Source of the DNA: Sternotherus odoratus
Taxonomy: Eukaryota; Chordata; Testudines; Kinosternidae
Direction: 5' to 3'
DNA: 64,000 bases
Assembly: GCA_032164245.1 (NCBI GenBank)
Contig: JAVMKO010000004.1
Span: 37,611,626 to 37,675,625 of the forward strand
Positions 48,653-58,080 of the stretch are shown here, one piece after another (within the stretch, counting starts at the first letter, position 1; each line of letters starts with the position of its first letter). Both the position numbers and the translations under genes were made by a program. The notes beneath the pieces are model-generated. The model searched no databases. It was not told the DNA's origin and was given only the letters and a program-made list of their open reading frames with translations.

Positions 48653-48830
48653 GAGCATTGCACTGTGGGTACCTATCCCACAGTTCCCTGATCCCCCAGC
48701 AGGCACCATTTCGAGTGCTGCACTATGGATAGGCATTTCATAATTTCGCGCCCTTTTTCCACGCCGCCGACCCCCATTACGAGCGGTGCACTGTGGGTAG
48801 GCATCCCATAATTCGTGCCCTTTCTCCGGA
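48653..48830 (+). repeat. Three subterminal direct repeats of about 62 bp
   Basis: GAGCATTGCACTGTGGGTA (48653), a diverged copy 'gagtgctgcactatggatag' (48714) and 'gagcggtgcactgtgggtag' (48781) each continue into 'cat(c)ccata(a)tt'. The first copy is also conserved in the derivatives at 15616 and 30072. In Harbinger systems the Myb-like protein binds subterminal motifs; that role here is inferred. Confidence 0.7.
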
Positions 48831-48857
48831 ACGTGCTAACGCCATAGCACTGCAAGC

Positions 48858-50180
48858 ATGGAGCCCGCTGACACCACGGAAACAGTAATGGCCGTTGTGA
48901 GGACCTTGATCACGGTTGCGGAGTTCATGCTGCACCGTCTGCAGAGGAATGCGATCCGGGGACAACTGCCATTTCTGGAACCCGCCAACAGTGAGGAGGA
49001 GATGGACCAGGACGTGCACAGCAGGGACAGGGACACTGCCATTTTTGGAAGTAGGGCGACTGACAATCTGTCAAATTTGGTGGCAATGGGGCAGGCTCAT
49101 GCCATCGAACGCCGATTCTGGGCTAGGGAAACAAGCACGGGCTGGTGGGATCGCATAGTGCTGCGGGTCTGGGATGACTCCCACTGGCTCAGAAACTTCC
49201 GCATACGAAAGGGCACATTCATGGAACTTTGTGACTTGCTGTCCCCGGCCCTCCGGTGCAGGAATACCAAAATGAGAGCGGCCCTTACAGTTGAGAAGCG
49301 AGTGGCGATAGCCCTTTGAAAGCTTGCAAGCCAGACAGCTACCGGTCAGTCGCGAATCAGTTTGGGGTGGGTAGGTCTACAGTGGGCTTTGCTGTGAAGC
49401 AAGTAAGCAGGGCAATCGTCGAGCGGCTGCTACACCAGGTTATAAACCTTGGAAACCTGCAAGATACAATAGATGGCTTTGCCGCCATGGGATTCCCTAA
49501 CTGTGGTGGGGCTATAGATGGGACTCATATCCCTATCCTGGCACCGGACTACGAGGCCGCTGAGTACAGAAACCGGAAGGGATATTATTCAATGGTCATG
49601 CAAGCAGTGGTTGACCACAAGGGATGTTTCACCGACCTGTATGTGGGGTGGCCGGGAAAGCTTCATGACGCTCGAGTGTTCAGGAACTCTAGGGTTTTTA
49701 GACAGCTGCACCAAGGCACTTTCTTCCCCGACCAGAAAATTTCCGTGGGGGGTGTGTGTGGTGGAAATGCCGATCGTTATCATTGGGGACCCAGCCTACC
49801 CCCTAATGCCCTGGCTTATGAAGCCCTACACAGGAGCCCTGGACAGGGGTCAGGAGCTGTTCAACTACAGGCTGAGCAAGTGCAGAATGGCCGTAGAGTG
49901 TGCATTTGGCCATCTGAAGGGGAGATGGCGTTCGTTGCTGATTCGCTCAGACATCAGCGAGAGAAATATCCCCATTGTTATTGCTGCTTGCTCTGTGCTC
50001 CACAATCTCTGTGAGAGCAAGGGGGAAACGTTTATGGCGGGCTGGGAGGCAGAGGCAAATTTACTGTCTGCTACTTACGAGCAGCCAGACAACAGGGAAA
50101 GTAGAAGAGTGCACCATGAGGCCCTGCGCCTCAGGGACGCCTTGAAAACCAGTTTTATGAGTGCCCGAGATAGCGTTTGA
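48858..50180 (+). pseudogene. HARBI1-type DDE transposase (one stop, two frameshifts)
   Basis: Harbinger transposase cuts and rejoins the element termini in the nucleus. The frame opens at ATG 48858. Residues about 85-153 (RRFWARETSTGWWDR, WLRNFRIRKGTFMELCDLL, EKRVAIAL) match the conserved N-terminal part. At 49317-49319 a TGA replaces the Trp codon expected after AIAL, and a one-base deletion follows at about 49329. The frame resumes at KPDSYRSVANQFGVGRSTVG, an HTH-like stretch. The first catalytic Asp is in GGAIDGTHIPI (GAT 49517-49519) and the second in GKLHDARVF (GAC 49667-49669). An insertion of about 7 bp at 49752-49760 (tandem GTG) shifts the frame again. It then gives MPIVIIGDPAYPLMPWLMKPY and the catalytic Glu in MAVECAFGHLKGRW (GAG 49896-49898). 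All three catalytic residues survive. The span equals about 440 codons, longer than cellular HARBI1 (about 350). Confidence 0.92.
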
Positions 50181-50259
50181 GAATCTGCTCCCTTGCTGTG
50201 CTCTAAGCCTGCTGTCCTTGAACCCTCATTCCCTCCCCCCTCCCCATGCTTGCAGAGGA

Positions 50260-50265
50260 AATAAA
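50260..50265 (+). promoter_or_regulatory. Poly(A) signal of the transposase gene
   Basis: AATAAA 80 bp after the transposase stop. It precedes the opposing signal of the Myb-like gene by only 26 bp, so the two transcripts must end nearly on top of each other. Confidence 0.7.
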
Positions 50266-50291
50266 TTCACTGTTTGAAAAACCATGGTTCC

Positions 50292-50297
50292 TTTATT
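50292..50297 (-). promoter_or_regulatory. Poly(A) signal of the Myb-like gene
   Basis: AATAAA on the minus strand, six bases after the TGA stop at 50304-50306. Confidence 0.65.
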
Positions 50298-51344
50298 GGT
50301 TCATCAGAAATACAAATACAGGGGATCACTGTCATGGTATCCTGGAGGGAAACCAGCAGTCGCAGTGGGGGAGGAGCGGACAGAAGAGGGGGGGGCAAGG
50401 GGGGAGAGGAGGGGTGGCCAAGACACAGCAGCTTTTAAAAGTTTTCCGAGAATGTCAGCCTGCTGCTGCTGCTGCTTCTGCTGGCTTGTGGGGTGGAGTG
50501 GGTTGGTCCACGGAGCTTGCCCCCCCGGGTTCTCACCCTGCGTTTGGGTGGGGAAGCTATGGGACTTGGGGGGGGGGTGGTTAGACAGGGGCTGCAGAGG
50601 TGATCTTTGGGCCTGCTGCAGCTCCACCAGAGATCACAGCATGTTGCTCTGGTCCTCCATTATACGGAGCAAAGCATCCATGCGTCTTTCTTCGCGGTCT
50701 TCCCTCTTTTCTGCCGCGGCTCTCGATTCCTGCCTGTCTCGATTCCTTGCCTGTATCTCTCGATTCCTTGCCTCTATCATTCTTTCCCTCCATTCCGTCT
50801 GGCAGGCTGCCTCAGCGTGCGAGTTCTCCAGGAGCTCACTGAACATATCATCGCGTGTTCGCGTTTTCTTTTTACGCTTTCTTATCTGCGATGCACGGCG
50901 GGAGGAGCAGGACGGGGGATTCTGAGATAATTGTTCATCTGTGGGCAAATGTGGGCAAAGAAAGTTTGAAAGTTATGAGACAGATACATTCAAGGTTAGG
51001 AGGCAGATGCAGTCTCGGACGGCACACAATGGGAGTACTATGCCGTTTGCAACCTCAGTATTCAGAGGCCTGATATGATTTCTGTACAAGGTCATGTTCT
51101 ACACCTAAAAGTGACTGAATAGCTCACAGAAAAGTCAGAGCATCTCAGACACATATGCGTGCCTCAGCCCAACACAGCTTCTGAAATCACCGTGCAGCCG
51201 GCCATGGTAAGTTAAAAGTAGCACTTGCATATTGTAGAGTAACCCCACCCCCTTCCCCCCACCGCGTGGCTCCCACTGAACCGCAAACTGCAAAACAAAG
51301 GCCAAAAAATCTCTCGCTAAGGGCTAAGGTCTTCTTGGGGCTCT

Positions 51345-51795
51345 TCAGACCGCTTGCAGACTGCTCAGATTCCCTGCTAGCTACCGCTACGGGCTAGAGG
51401 GGGGGGGTTGGGTGTGCGTTGGATCTGAAGTGGAAGCAACCGCTTGCAGACTGTTCAGATTCCCTGCTAGCTACCGCTACGGGCTGGAGGGGGGGGGGCT
51501 GGGTGCGCGTTGGATCTGAAGCGGAAGCAACCGCTTTCAGACTGTTCAGATTCCCTGCTAGCTACCGCTACGGGCTGGGGCGGGGGGGGGGGGGGCTGGG
51601 TGCGCGTTGGATCTGAAGCGGAAGCAACCGCTTGCAGACTGTTCAGATTCCCTGCTAGCTACCGCTACGGGCTGGAGGTGTGTGTGTGTGGGGGGGGGGG
51701 GGCTGGGTGCGCGTTGGATCTGAAGTGGAAGCAACCGCTTGCAGACTGTTCAGATTCCCTGCTAGCTACCGCTACGGGCTGGAGGGGGGGGGGGG
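51345..51795. repeat. Minisatellite, about 90-115-bp unit, five copies, in the Myb-gene intron
   Basis: Each unit contains 'cagattccctgctagctacc', 'gctacgggctgg', a G run of 8-12, then 'ttggatctgaagcggaagca' and 'accgcttgcagactg'. Copies begin at about 51365, 51455, 51545, 51640 and 51754. Length differences lie in the G runs and a GT run. Repeated frames (65-115 codons) across it are not genes. Confidence 0.9.
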
Positions 51796-51885
51796 CGTTG
51801 GTCGGTCCTCAGCAGAAAAGAGTACTTTGCAGCTGGGAATCTTTATCTCCCTACTAATTGCAGTCCGTATTTCAAACAGGCAACC

Positions 51886-52176
51886 ATGAATGACATCACT
51901 TTGCTGAGCATTTCTCAGAGAGATAGAGAGCACATGCTCCTTGCCTCCATGCAAAGTCCTGGTCCTTTCGCTGCAATGCTAACCTGCTCAATGATACCAG
52001 ACTACTTACTACTTTCGTGGCGTGGGATGGTCTCCTATCACGGGGGACCACATAAGGCGGCTATCCCCAGAAATCTGCTGCGGAGGATTCATTGCTACCT
52101 CCTGGATAGCTTCATTGAAATGTCCGTGGAGGACTTCCGGTCAATCCCGGAGTATATTGACAAACTCTTTGAGTAG
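51886..52176 (+). CDS. Third Harbinger reading frame: intact 96-codon protein of unknown function
   Basis: An ATG (context CAACCATGA) opens a frame of 96 codons ending in TAG at 52174-52176, with AATAAA 51 bp later. It lies on the plus strand inside the intron of the minus-strand Myb-like gene. The protein begins MNDITLLSISQRDREHMLLA. Its second half has the blocks SMIPDYLLLSWRGMVSYHGG, HKAAIPRNLLRRIH and SVEDFRSIPEYIDKLFE, of balanced composition, not low complexity and probably helical towards the C-terminus. It has no signal peptide. I recognise no domain. Unlike the two known genes of the element it has no stop or frameshift. It could also be the last exon of a longer spliced gene, since the upstream sequence carries AG dinucleotides after pyrimidines (tgcag near 51862). 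Confidence 0.5.
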   Translation: MNDITLLSISQRDREHMLLASMQSPGPFAAMLTCSMIPDYLLLSWRGMVSYHGGPHKAAIPRNLLRRIHCYLLDSFIEMSVEDFRSIPEYIDKLFE

Positions 52177-52227
52177 AAATTGACCAGCAATGAAAGCACG
52201 CTAAGTCCTTAGGGCAAGTTACTCATT

Positions 52228-52233
52228 AATAAA
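52228..52233 (+). promoter_or_regulatory. Poly(A) signal behind the third frame
   Basis: AATAAA 51 bp beyond the stop of the 96-codon frame, before the minus-strand splice donor at 52282-52287. It supports a separate plus-strand transcription unit. Confidence 0.5.
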
Positions 52234-52281
52234 TGCTTCCTTTACAAAATCACGCGTCATGTAATCCCTTAAAAAATAAAC

Positions 52282-52287
52282 ACTTAC
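52282..52287 (-). promoter_or_regulatory. Splice donor of the Myb-like gene
   Basis: GTAAGT on the minus strand directly after the acidic C-terminal part of exon 1. It joins in phase to an acceptor CAG ending at 50939. Confidence 0.65.
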
Positions 52288-53348
52288 CCCCCTGGGAGTC
52301 TTGGGAGGGTGCTGGCTGCAGGGTGATAAACAGCTCCTGGCTGTCTGGGAACACGGGTTCTCCGCTGGCCTCCTGCTGCTCCGTGAGATTTTCCTCTTCC
52401 TCATGGTCATCCTCATCAGAATCAGTCTCCTCCCTGACGATTATCCCATCGTGGAGTCCACACAGACCGGCGCGATGGTGGTGGGGGCGCCCCCCATTAT
52501 CTGATTTAGTTCATTGTAGAACCTGCATGTCCGTGGCGAGACCCCTGATCGTACGTTTGCCTCCTTGGCTTTCTGGAACGCTTGCCTCAGCTCCTTAATT
52601 TTCACGCGGCACTGTGTGGTGTCCCTATTGTGGCCCCTTTCTAGCATGGCCTTGGAGACCCTGGCAAACGTGTTGGCATTCCGTTTGTTGTTTCTTAGTT
52701 CCAACATCACGGATTCCTCTCCCCAGATAGCGATGAGATCCAGCACCTCACGAGTGGACCATGCTGGAGCTCTTTTCCTCTGGCTGGTCTGTAAGGCAGA
52801 TGAGCTCTGCATGGAGTCTTGTGATGCTGAGCTCTGCATGGCGGCTAGTGCTGCTGATTGCTCTGAATGGCGAGTGAGCTGTTCAGGTGAGCTGGCCACG
52901 CTGACCAAACAGGAAATGGTATTCAAATGTTCCCGGGTCTTATCTACCTGGCCAGAGCAGCGAGTTCAGAGTGCAGTGCAGAGCGGTCACAGTGGAGCAG
53001 TGAGGCAATCCAGAGCGGTCAGAATGGAGCATTGTGGCACAGCCTCTGGAGGCTATTAATGTCGGTTCCGTCTTCACTAGCCCACAATCGAGCTTGGAAT
53101 GTCGAATTTAGCCTTACTTCTCTCATCAGGCAGGAGTTACAAATTCGATCTTGAGGGCCCTTTAAATCGACGTTAAGGGCATGTATGTGAAGACAGGTAC
53201 ACGTTTAATTCGACCTAACGTCGTTAAAATCGAATTAAAGTGGTAGTGAAGACAGGCCCTTAGATAGGGCTAATTTAGCTAAAGTTACCATGGGAGAAAA
53301 ATGTCAAGGATTTGAGACTTCATTATAGGGATGCTGTCAGGTTAAAAC

Positions 53349-53469
53349 TCATATGCTTTTAAGAATCTAACTTTGCTTACCTCCGCTGAGTATAACTTCG
53401 ATTACTCAAATAATACTTGCAATCTCTTAGTTTTTGTCTGTCTTTGTCTATTTAAACTGTATGCTCCTT
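53349..53469 (+). repeat. Left arm of a ~120-bp inverted duplication
   Basis: CATATGCTTTTAAGAATC ... 'acttcgattactcaaataat' ... 'tgtctgtctttgtctattta' is matched in inverse at 55736-55862 with about five substitutions and two small gaps by eye. The similarity fades outside these limits. The inner 2.27 kb between the arms holds a hAT element and a CR1 fragment. Confidence 0.85.
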
Positions 53470-53858
53470 GGGACAGGGACTCTTGGGCCAGGTTCTGATC
53501 TCCTTAGTCATGTCGAGCAGTCCGGTTATGAGCTGAGTGAAACCTTGTTATAGGCGGTTAAAACCTCATTCAAACTGATGCGCGAATGCACCCTTTACTT
53601 AAAAAAGCTGTAAGAGACAGTTAAGGGGCCACACAAGACTTAATAGAGTCTGCCTTGAAACTAGCAACATGTGGGCAAGGCATTCCACTGGGTAGTGTAA
53701 TCAGTTAAGTATGTATGTGTGTGAGAGAGAACACATGACAATAGATGGGGAGGCAGAGGCAAAGGCAAAGGCCAAAGGCAAGAAAGACAAGCAGTTGCCT
53801 GGGAGCACAGTTTGACACGGGGAAAAGTTTTTGGGTCTCAAGAGGCTTGGGGCTGTAA
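53470..53858. other. No gene recognised
   Basis: 'gggacagggactcttgggcc' (about 53470) is a common old-repeat phrase. 53750-53790 is an A/G-rich 'aaaggcaaaggc' run. Nothing else. Confidence 0.35.
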
Positions 53859-53866
53859 CCTAAGAA

Positions 53867-54131
53867 CAGGGCCAGCTCCAGGCACCAGCATAGCAAGCAC
53901 GTGCCTGGGGCGGCACTTTGTAAGGGGCGGCATTCCAGCCGATTTCCCCCCCCCCCCCCCGCTGCTTCGCTCCTCTGGCTGCGCTGACCCTCACCCTGCT
54001 TCGCTCCTCCGGCCGCACCGCCTCCCCCCCCTTTGCTCCTCCGGCTGCGTCAACCCCTCCCTCCGTCGCTCCTTTGGGGGGAAAGGGGTGGCGCGATTGG
54101 AGGAGCGACAAAAAAGTTAGAGCTGGCCCTA
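53867..54131. mobile_element. Non-autonomous hAT element (265 bp) with perfect target duplication
   Basis: CCTAAGAA at 53859-53866 is repeated at 54132-54139. The left end CAGGGCCAGCTCCAGG and the right end GAGCTGGCCCTA are inverted (GGGCCAGCTC core, last base changed). The interior has about four units of 'cttcgctcctc.ggc.gcg'. Frames of 83-102 codons here are artefacts. Confidence 0.9.
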
Positions 54132-54518
54132 CCTAAGAAACTGCCATTTTGTTCTTTTTTCCTCCCACATTCAGAGAAGCAGGACTTTGTACATCTTGTA
54201 AATAAACAAGATTTGTATGAAAGAGAATACCACTCTCTGTCAATTTCTGCTTCCAGCAGGAACATCCCCAGGGCCCTGAAATTTGACTAGCAGCTCAGAA
54301 AGGGGAAAAACTACCTTACTCTAAGATTAGTTTGATTGACTTCATTGGGGCTACTTGTGGAATAAACTGGTACTCCATGTGAGTAAGGGGATCAAAATCT
54401 GACTTTAGATATTTAAACCTAATATATTACTAGGGCATCTATTTTTGAACTATAGTAATATAAGTAATAAATAGTAATACAACTTAGAGTTCATAAAAAT
54501 CAGATTTTTACTTCATGA
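54132..54518. other. No gene recognised
   Basis: AT-rich with no recognised family. Confidence 0.35.
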
Positions 54519-54687
54519 ATCATAGAATCATAGAATATTAGGGTTGGAAGGGACCTCTGGAGGTCATCTAGTCCAACCCCCTGCTTAAAGCAGGACCAAT
54601 CCCCAACTAAATCATCCCAGCCAGGGCTTTGTCAAGCCTGACCTTAAAAACCTCTAAGGAAGGTGATTCTACCACCTCCCTAGGTAA
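54519..54687 (-). mobile_element. CR1 LINE, 3' end
   Basis: The plus strand starts 'atcatagaatcatagaat', the inverse of the ATTCTATG repeats that end CR1. It continues 'ggttggaagggacctctgga', 'ggtcatctagtccaaccccc' and 'aaacctctaaggaaggtgat', the well-conserved CR1 3' region. It is 5'-truncated with no ORF. CR1 is the dominant LINE of birds, turtles and crocodilians. Confidence 0.95.
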
Positions 54688-55735
54688 TAATACGTGTTTA
54701 ATTCATACATAGCACTCTGCTTGTACAATGAAAATACATTAATATGTTGAACTTTTTCTCTTCCCACTTTCTAGTTCTCATGTTGCAGCTCTATGTTGGA
54801 ATTTTTAAGGTTTTAAGCGCTGTAGGATAATATTTAAATAAAAATAAAAACTGTTTTATTTATTTTTAAATCATTATTATTTTAAAATATACTCCAGATT
54901 TCAGTTGTAATCTGCCCAACTGTTTGCTTAAAATCTGATTTAAAAGATTAACTTGACAGTTTAAGATTAAAAAAATATGAAAAAGATTTTACTGAAATTT
55001 ATTACAGATGACTGCATCGATAACCTATGTCAAACTCATACTGATTTGGAATATTGTTTGGGTGCAGAAAGGGTTCTAGTCTGCTTCTATACTTCAGATT
55101 TTGTACTCTTAAAAAGTGCTTTGTCTGTGGGTGTTTGAACCATCAGTTCTGCCATTACTAATAGTTGTCAAAGGTGGGAGAGGAAATTCAATGCATTAAT
55201 GTTTTAGACTCTGATTGTACCCATACCACCTTCTCAGCAGTCTGCTTCTTAATAATCACTTATCTTCAAAGTGCTTTAGCAAAATTAACTAATTAATCCT
55301 CATGATACCCGGGTGAGGAAAGTGAGTGAATATATTATCTACACTTCAGGTATGGAGATATTAAGCAACATTGGCTAAATTGTCTGTGGACAGAGGAGTC
55401 TGAGATGGGAATATCCTTCTTCCTAGTCCCATTGATGATATCTCTTCTTAGCAACTTTCATTGTCTATATCTTGTTGTTTTGAGATTGAACAGATGGTTT
55501 CTTCTATTGAAGTGTGTCTTTTCAATAGAAAAAGATAAGACGTTTACTTTTGCATGATGTTTATTAAGTAAAATTCAGATATTGGCTTCTTCCAAGTGTA
55601 GAGTTCCATATGTTTCTGAAAATAGCAAATGATGACAAAACATATTAATTTGATTATCAAACAATATTTTAGACATATTTTCAATTTGAATCTGGATAAG
55701 TTGTTTTATAGGACCCTCTTCCACTTTTTAATGAT
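54688..55735. other. No gene recognised
   Basis: AT-rich, no repeat family recognised. Confidence 0.35.
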
Positions 55736-55862
55736 AAGGAGTATACAGTTTAAATAGACAAAGACAGACAGAAACTAAGAGATTACAAGTATTATTTGAG
55801 TAATCGAAGTTATTCTCAGATAGCGGAGGTAAGCAAAGTTAGGTTCTTAAAAAGCATATGAT
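55736..55862 (-). repeat. Right arm of the ~120-bp inverted duplication
   Basis: Inverse partner of 53349-53469. It carries 4 bp more ('atct' after ACCTCCGCT on the inverse strand), so it keeps a slightly longer version. Confidence 0.85.
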
Positions 55863-56029
55863 TTCTATCTTCCTAGAGATGAAAACAAAGTAGCTTCAAT
55901 GCCTCAATTGCCAAAGCGGCAATTTCATCCAAGCAGATCTCCAATGCTGAGACTGAACGAGCAGGAACTTGTGTAAGAGATGTACAACTATATACACTAT
56001 TCTTGTACATCTCATATCCTAATCACGGT

Positions 56030-56152
56030 TAGCTTGACCACATGTCCCAATTTTATATGGACAGTCCTGATATTTGGGGCTTCGTCTTATATAGGTGCCA
56101 GTTACCCCCCACGCCCTGTCCCGACTTTTCACCCTTGCTATCTGGCCATCAT
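56030..56152. mobile_element. 123-bp MITE ('GGTGACCAG' family), copy 2
   Basis: TAGCTTGACCACATGTCCC ... 'ccctgtcccgacttttcacc' ... CTATCTGGCCATCA matches 37749-37872 in the same orientation. TAATCACGG on the left and TAATCATGG on the right flank it and may be an 8-9-bp target duplication with one change, which would favour hAT. Confidence 0.6.
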
Positions 56153-58080
56153 AATCATGGTAAGAAATAAATGTAACCCAAAGGAGTCATATAGTAAACA
56201 ACACATTAGAGAAGATAAATCCTTGAGGGATGCTATGTTTCAAATCTCTCGGTAATGACACAGTGTTCCCTAATCTATGGACAGTTGTATGAAAAGCTAC
56301 TGTGATGTCCATTGTGATCCAAATGGTTAGCATACATTAGTCTAAAACCAACAAGAGATCATTGATTCCCATGATCAGCACAGAATAAAACTCAAAAGGC
56401 CTAACTACATAGGATGTCACTGGTGTGCAAGTGCCTCTGGAGCTGAAAAGCCACCACCCTTTCAATTACATTCCTAACTAGTTATGAGAAGATTGACTTT
56501 GCCTGAAGATGTACATATTCTTGCATTTATGGAAGCTTTGCTGTGTAGCTTATCTCCTATAGTTAAAAAATTAATACAAAAATTATGACTATTCTTTATC
56601 TCGGTCTACCCTGTCCCCTTCAATAGAACTTTCAGAATAACGTTTGGATCTGACAAGATAATATAACCAGCAGTAATGCAAATATTTTAACCTTTAAGTT
56701 TAACATAATACAAATTTAGTCCTATCTGTCAATGCAAAGCTTCAATATAAAGCCAGTAATTTAACTTCCCAACTATGTCTGAGGGAATAGTACTTTATTA
56801 TGTTAATAAGACTTAAGTAAAATCTATTGCGCTTTACGTACCATAAATTAAAAATGGATTGTGCTAATAATTAGGGAAGTGTATTTTAAAGTTCATCATT
56901 TAACTTCTGCTTTAATTGTCTTTTTAAAATGTAACTATTTTTTATTTTGATTATGCATAGGCAAGTATAATTATTTTGAACCTCACATAATTGTTCATGT
57001 ATATAACTTTTCTGAGGCTTAGGCATAGCAAAGACATGAATCTTTTCAAAGTGCCCTTTAAAGCACTGACCAAAATAATTGATAGCTAAATAATCTAAAA
57101 ATCTATTTATACTTTCACTGGTGACTGCAGCAGCAGTCGTTCTTAATTCTGTGATCTCAGAGTATTGGCTGACACAATTCATATTTTAAGTGGCTGCAAT
57201 TTCATAAACCAGTTAGCTGTAGTATTTTGCTGAGCTAGTATGTTGAGAACTTTTCATCTCTGTAGTGTTCTGGAATTACAAATCCGAAACTGGCATTCAA
57301 ATGACATTTTAGATGTATACCATGTTTAGGTCCACAAGTGCTTAAACTGTCATTTAAATCAATACAATTGTATAAAATGATAGGGTCTAGGAATGCTTCA
57401 GTCATCCACAGACTTTTCTGCTGACAAATGAAAGAGCTGTGGGAATGAGAGGAATGGTAGAAATGGTGTGTCTTATAAGAGAGAGATTCTAATGCAGAAA
57501 GAGTCTTTCGCTAACATAGTTCCTATATCTAAGGATTTCAGCTGAGAGGGATAAATGCTGCCCTTATATCAGGGTCTTTTGCGGTGCTTATTTACCATGG
57601 TGATAAGTGTCTTAGAAAAAAAATAGATACAGCTATTCCTCATATACATCTTCTCTCTTTTACTCTCAATTCCTTTTCATAGCCCCAGAAAATTTATGGA
57701 AATTAGTCTTGGCCAGAACCCTCTCAGAATTTCCCCAAATTGCTCTGTTGGGTGATGGGGTATGTTATCTTGAGGTCTGGGCAGTCATTCTACTCCAAAT
57801 CCCATATTTCCCATAGATTCCCAAGAGTCCAAGACCACCAGGGGCTTTATGCCTCCATGCAAGCTCAAAACCCCTTTCTGGCTCTCTGTCATCCTGACAC
57901 CAAAGCTCCATTGAAGATGTGCTTCTAGGGGTTGTCAGCTGACAGTACCCCTGGGACCTCTTTAAGAAGGTATTTTGACACCCCTTGATTTCACTATGAG
58001 TTTTGAATTTTGAAAGAAGACAAAGCCCAAAGCAAAACCCATCAACACAGTTTCTCCTTCCTTAAAACCGTATCTATCTA
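56153..58080. other. No gene recognised
   Basis: AT-rich. The 98-codon minus-strand frame at 56886-57182 is Asn/Lys/Tyr-rich without a domain. 58062-58090 has 'atct' repeats that run into the start of the Helitron-type element. Confidence 0.35.

Larger units (their letters stand above)
50304..52839 (-). pseudogene. Harbinger Myb/SANT-like DNA-binding protein gene, two exons (frameshift and stop)
   Basis: Harbinger elements encode a Myb/trihelix-type partner that brings the transposase to the ends and into the nucleus. Exon 1 (52839-52288) starts at MQSSASQDSMQSS; an earlier non-ATG extension to 52926 is also open. It has RKRAPAWSTREVLDLIAIWG, then ARVSKAMLERGHNRDTTQC, KIKELRQAFQKAKEAN and CRFYNELNQIMGG, a typical trihelix/SANT domain. 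After VDSTMG (about 52441) one base is lost. The shifted frame is acidic (TDSDEDDHEEEENLTE) and runs to a donor, GGGGG|GTAAGT (GT at 52286-52287). Exon 2 (50938-50304) follows an acceptor TTTGCCCACAG and joins in phase as DEQLSQNPP. It holds a basic RKRKKKTRTR cluster (nuclear signal) and a long charged coiled-coil segment (EWRERMIEARNREIQARNRD). A TGA at 50634-50636 interrupts it, and a Gln/Pro-rich tail follows. The intron is about 1350 bp. Confidence 0.85.
48497..53259 (+). mobile_element. Full-length PIF/Harbinger transposon (4763 bp) carrying three reading frames
   Basis: Termini are GGGTATGTCTTCACTAC and the inverse of GTAGTGAAGACAGGCCC, 15 of 17 matched. TTA stands on both sides (48494-48496, 53260-53262), the 3-bp duplication typical of Harbinger. 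Inside, a HARBI1-type transposase (plus) and a Myb/SANT-like gene (minus) run towards each other. A third small frame (plus) lies in the intron of the Myb-like gene. Both known genes are broken, so this copy is not autonomous now. The intact ends and modest damage suggest it is not very old. Two deletion derivatives lie at 15616 and 30072. Confidence 0.95.

Noticed and set aside
51345..51795. CRISPR-like array
   Set aside because: The units are adjacent tandem copies without unique spacers, in a vertebrate transposon intron.
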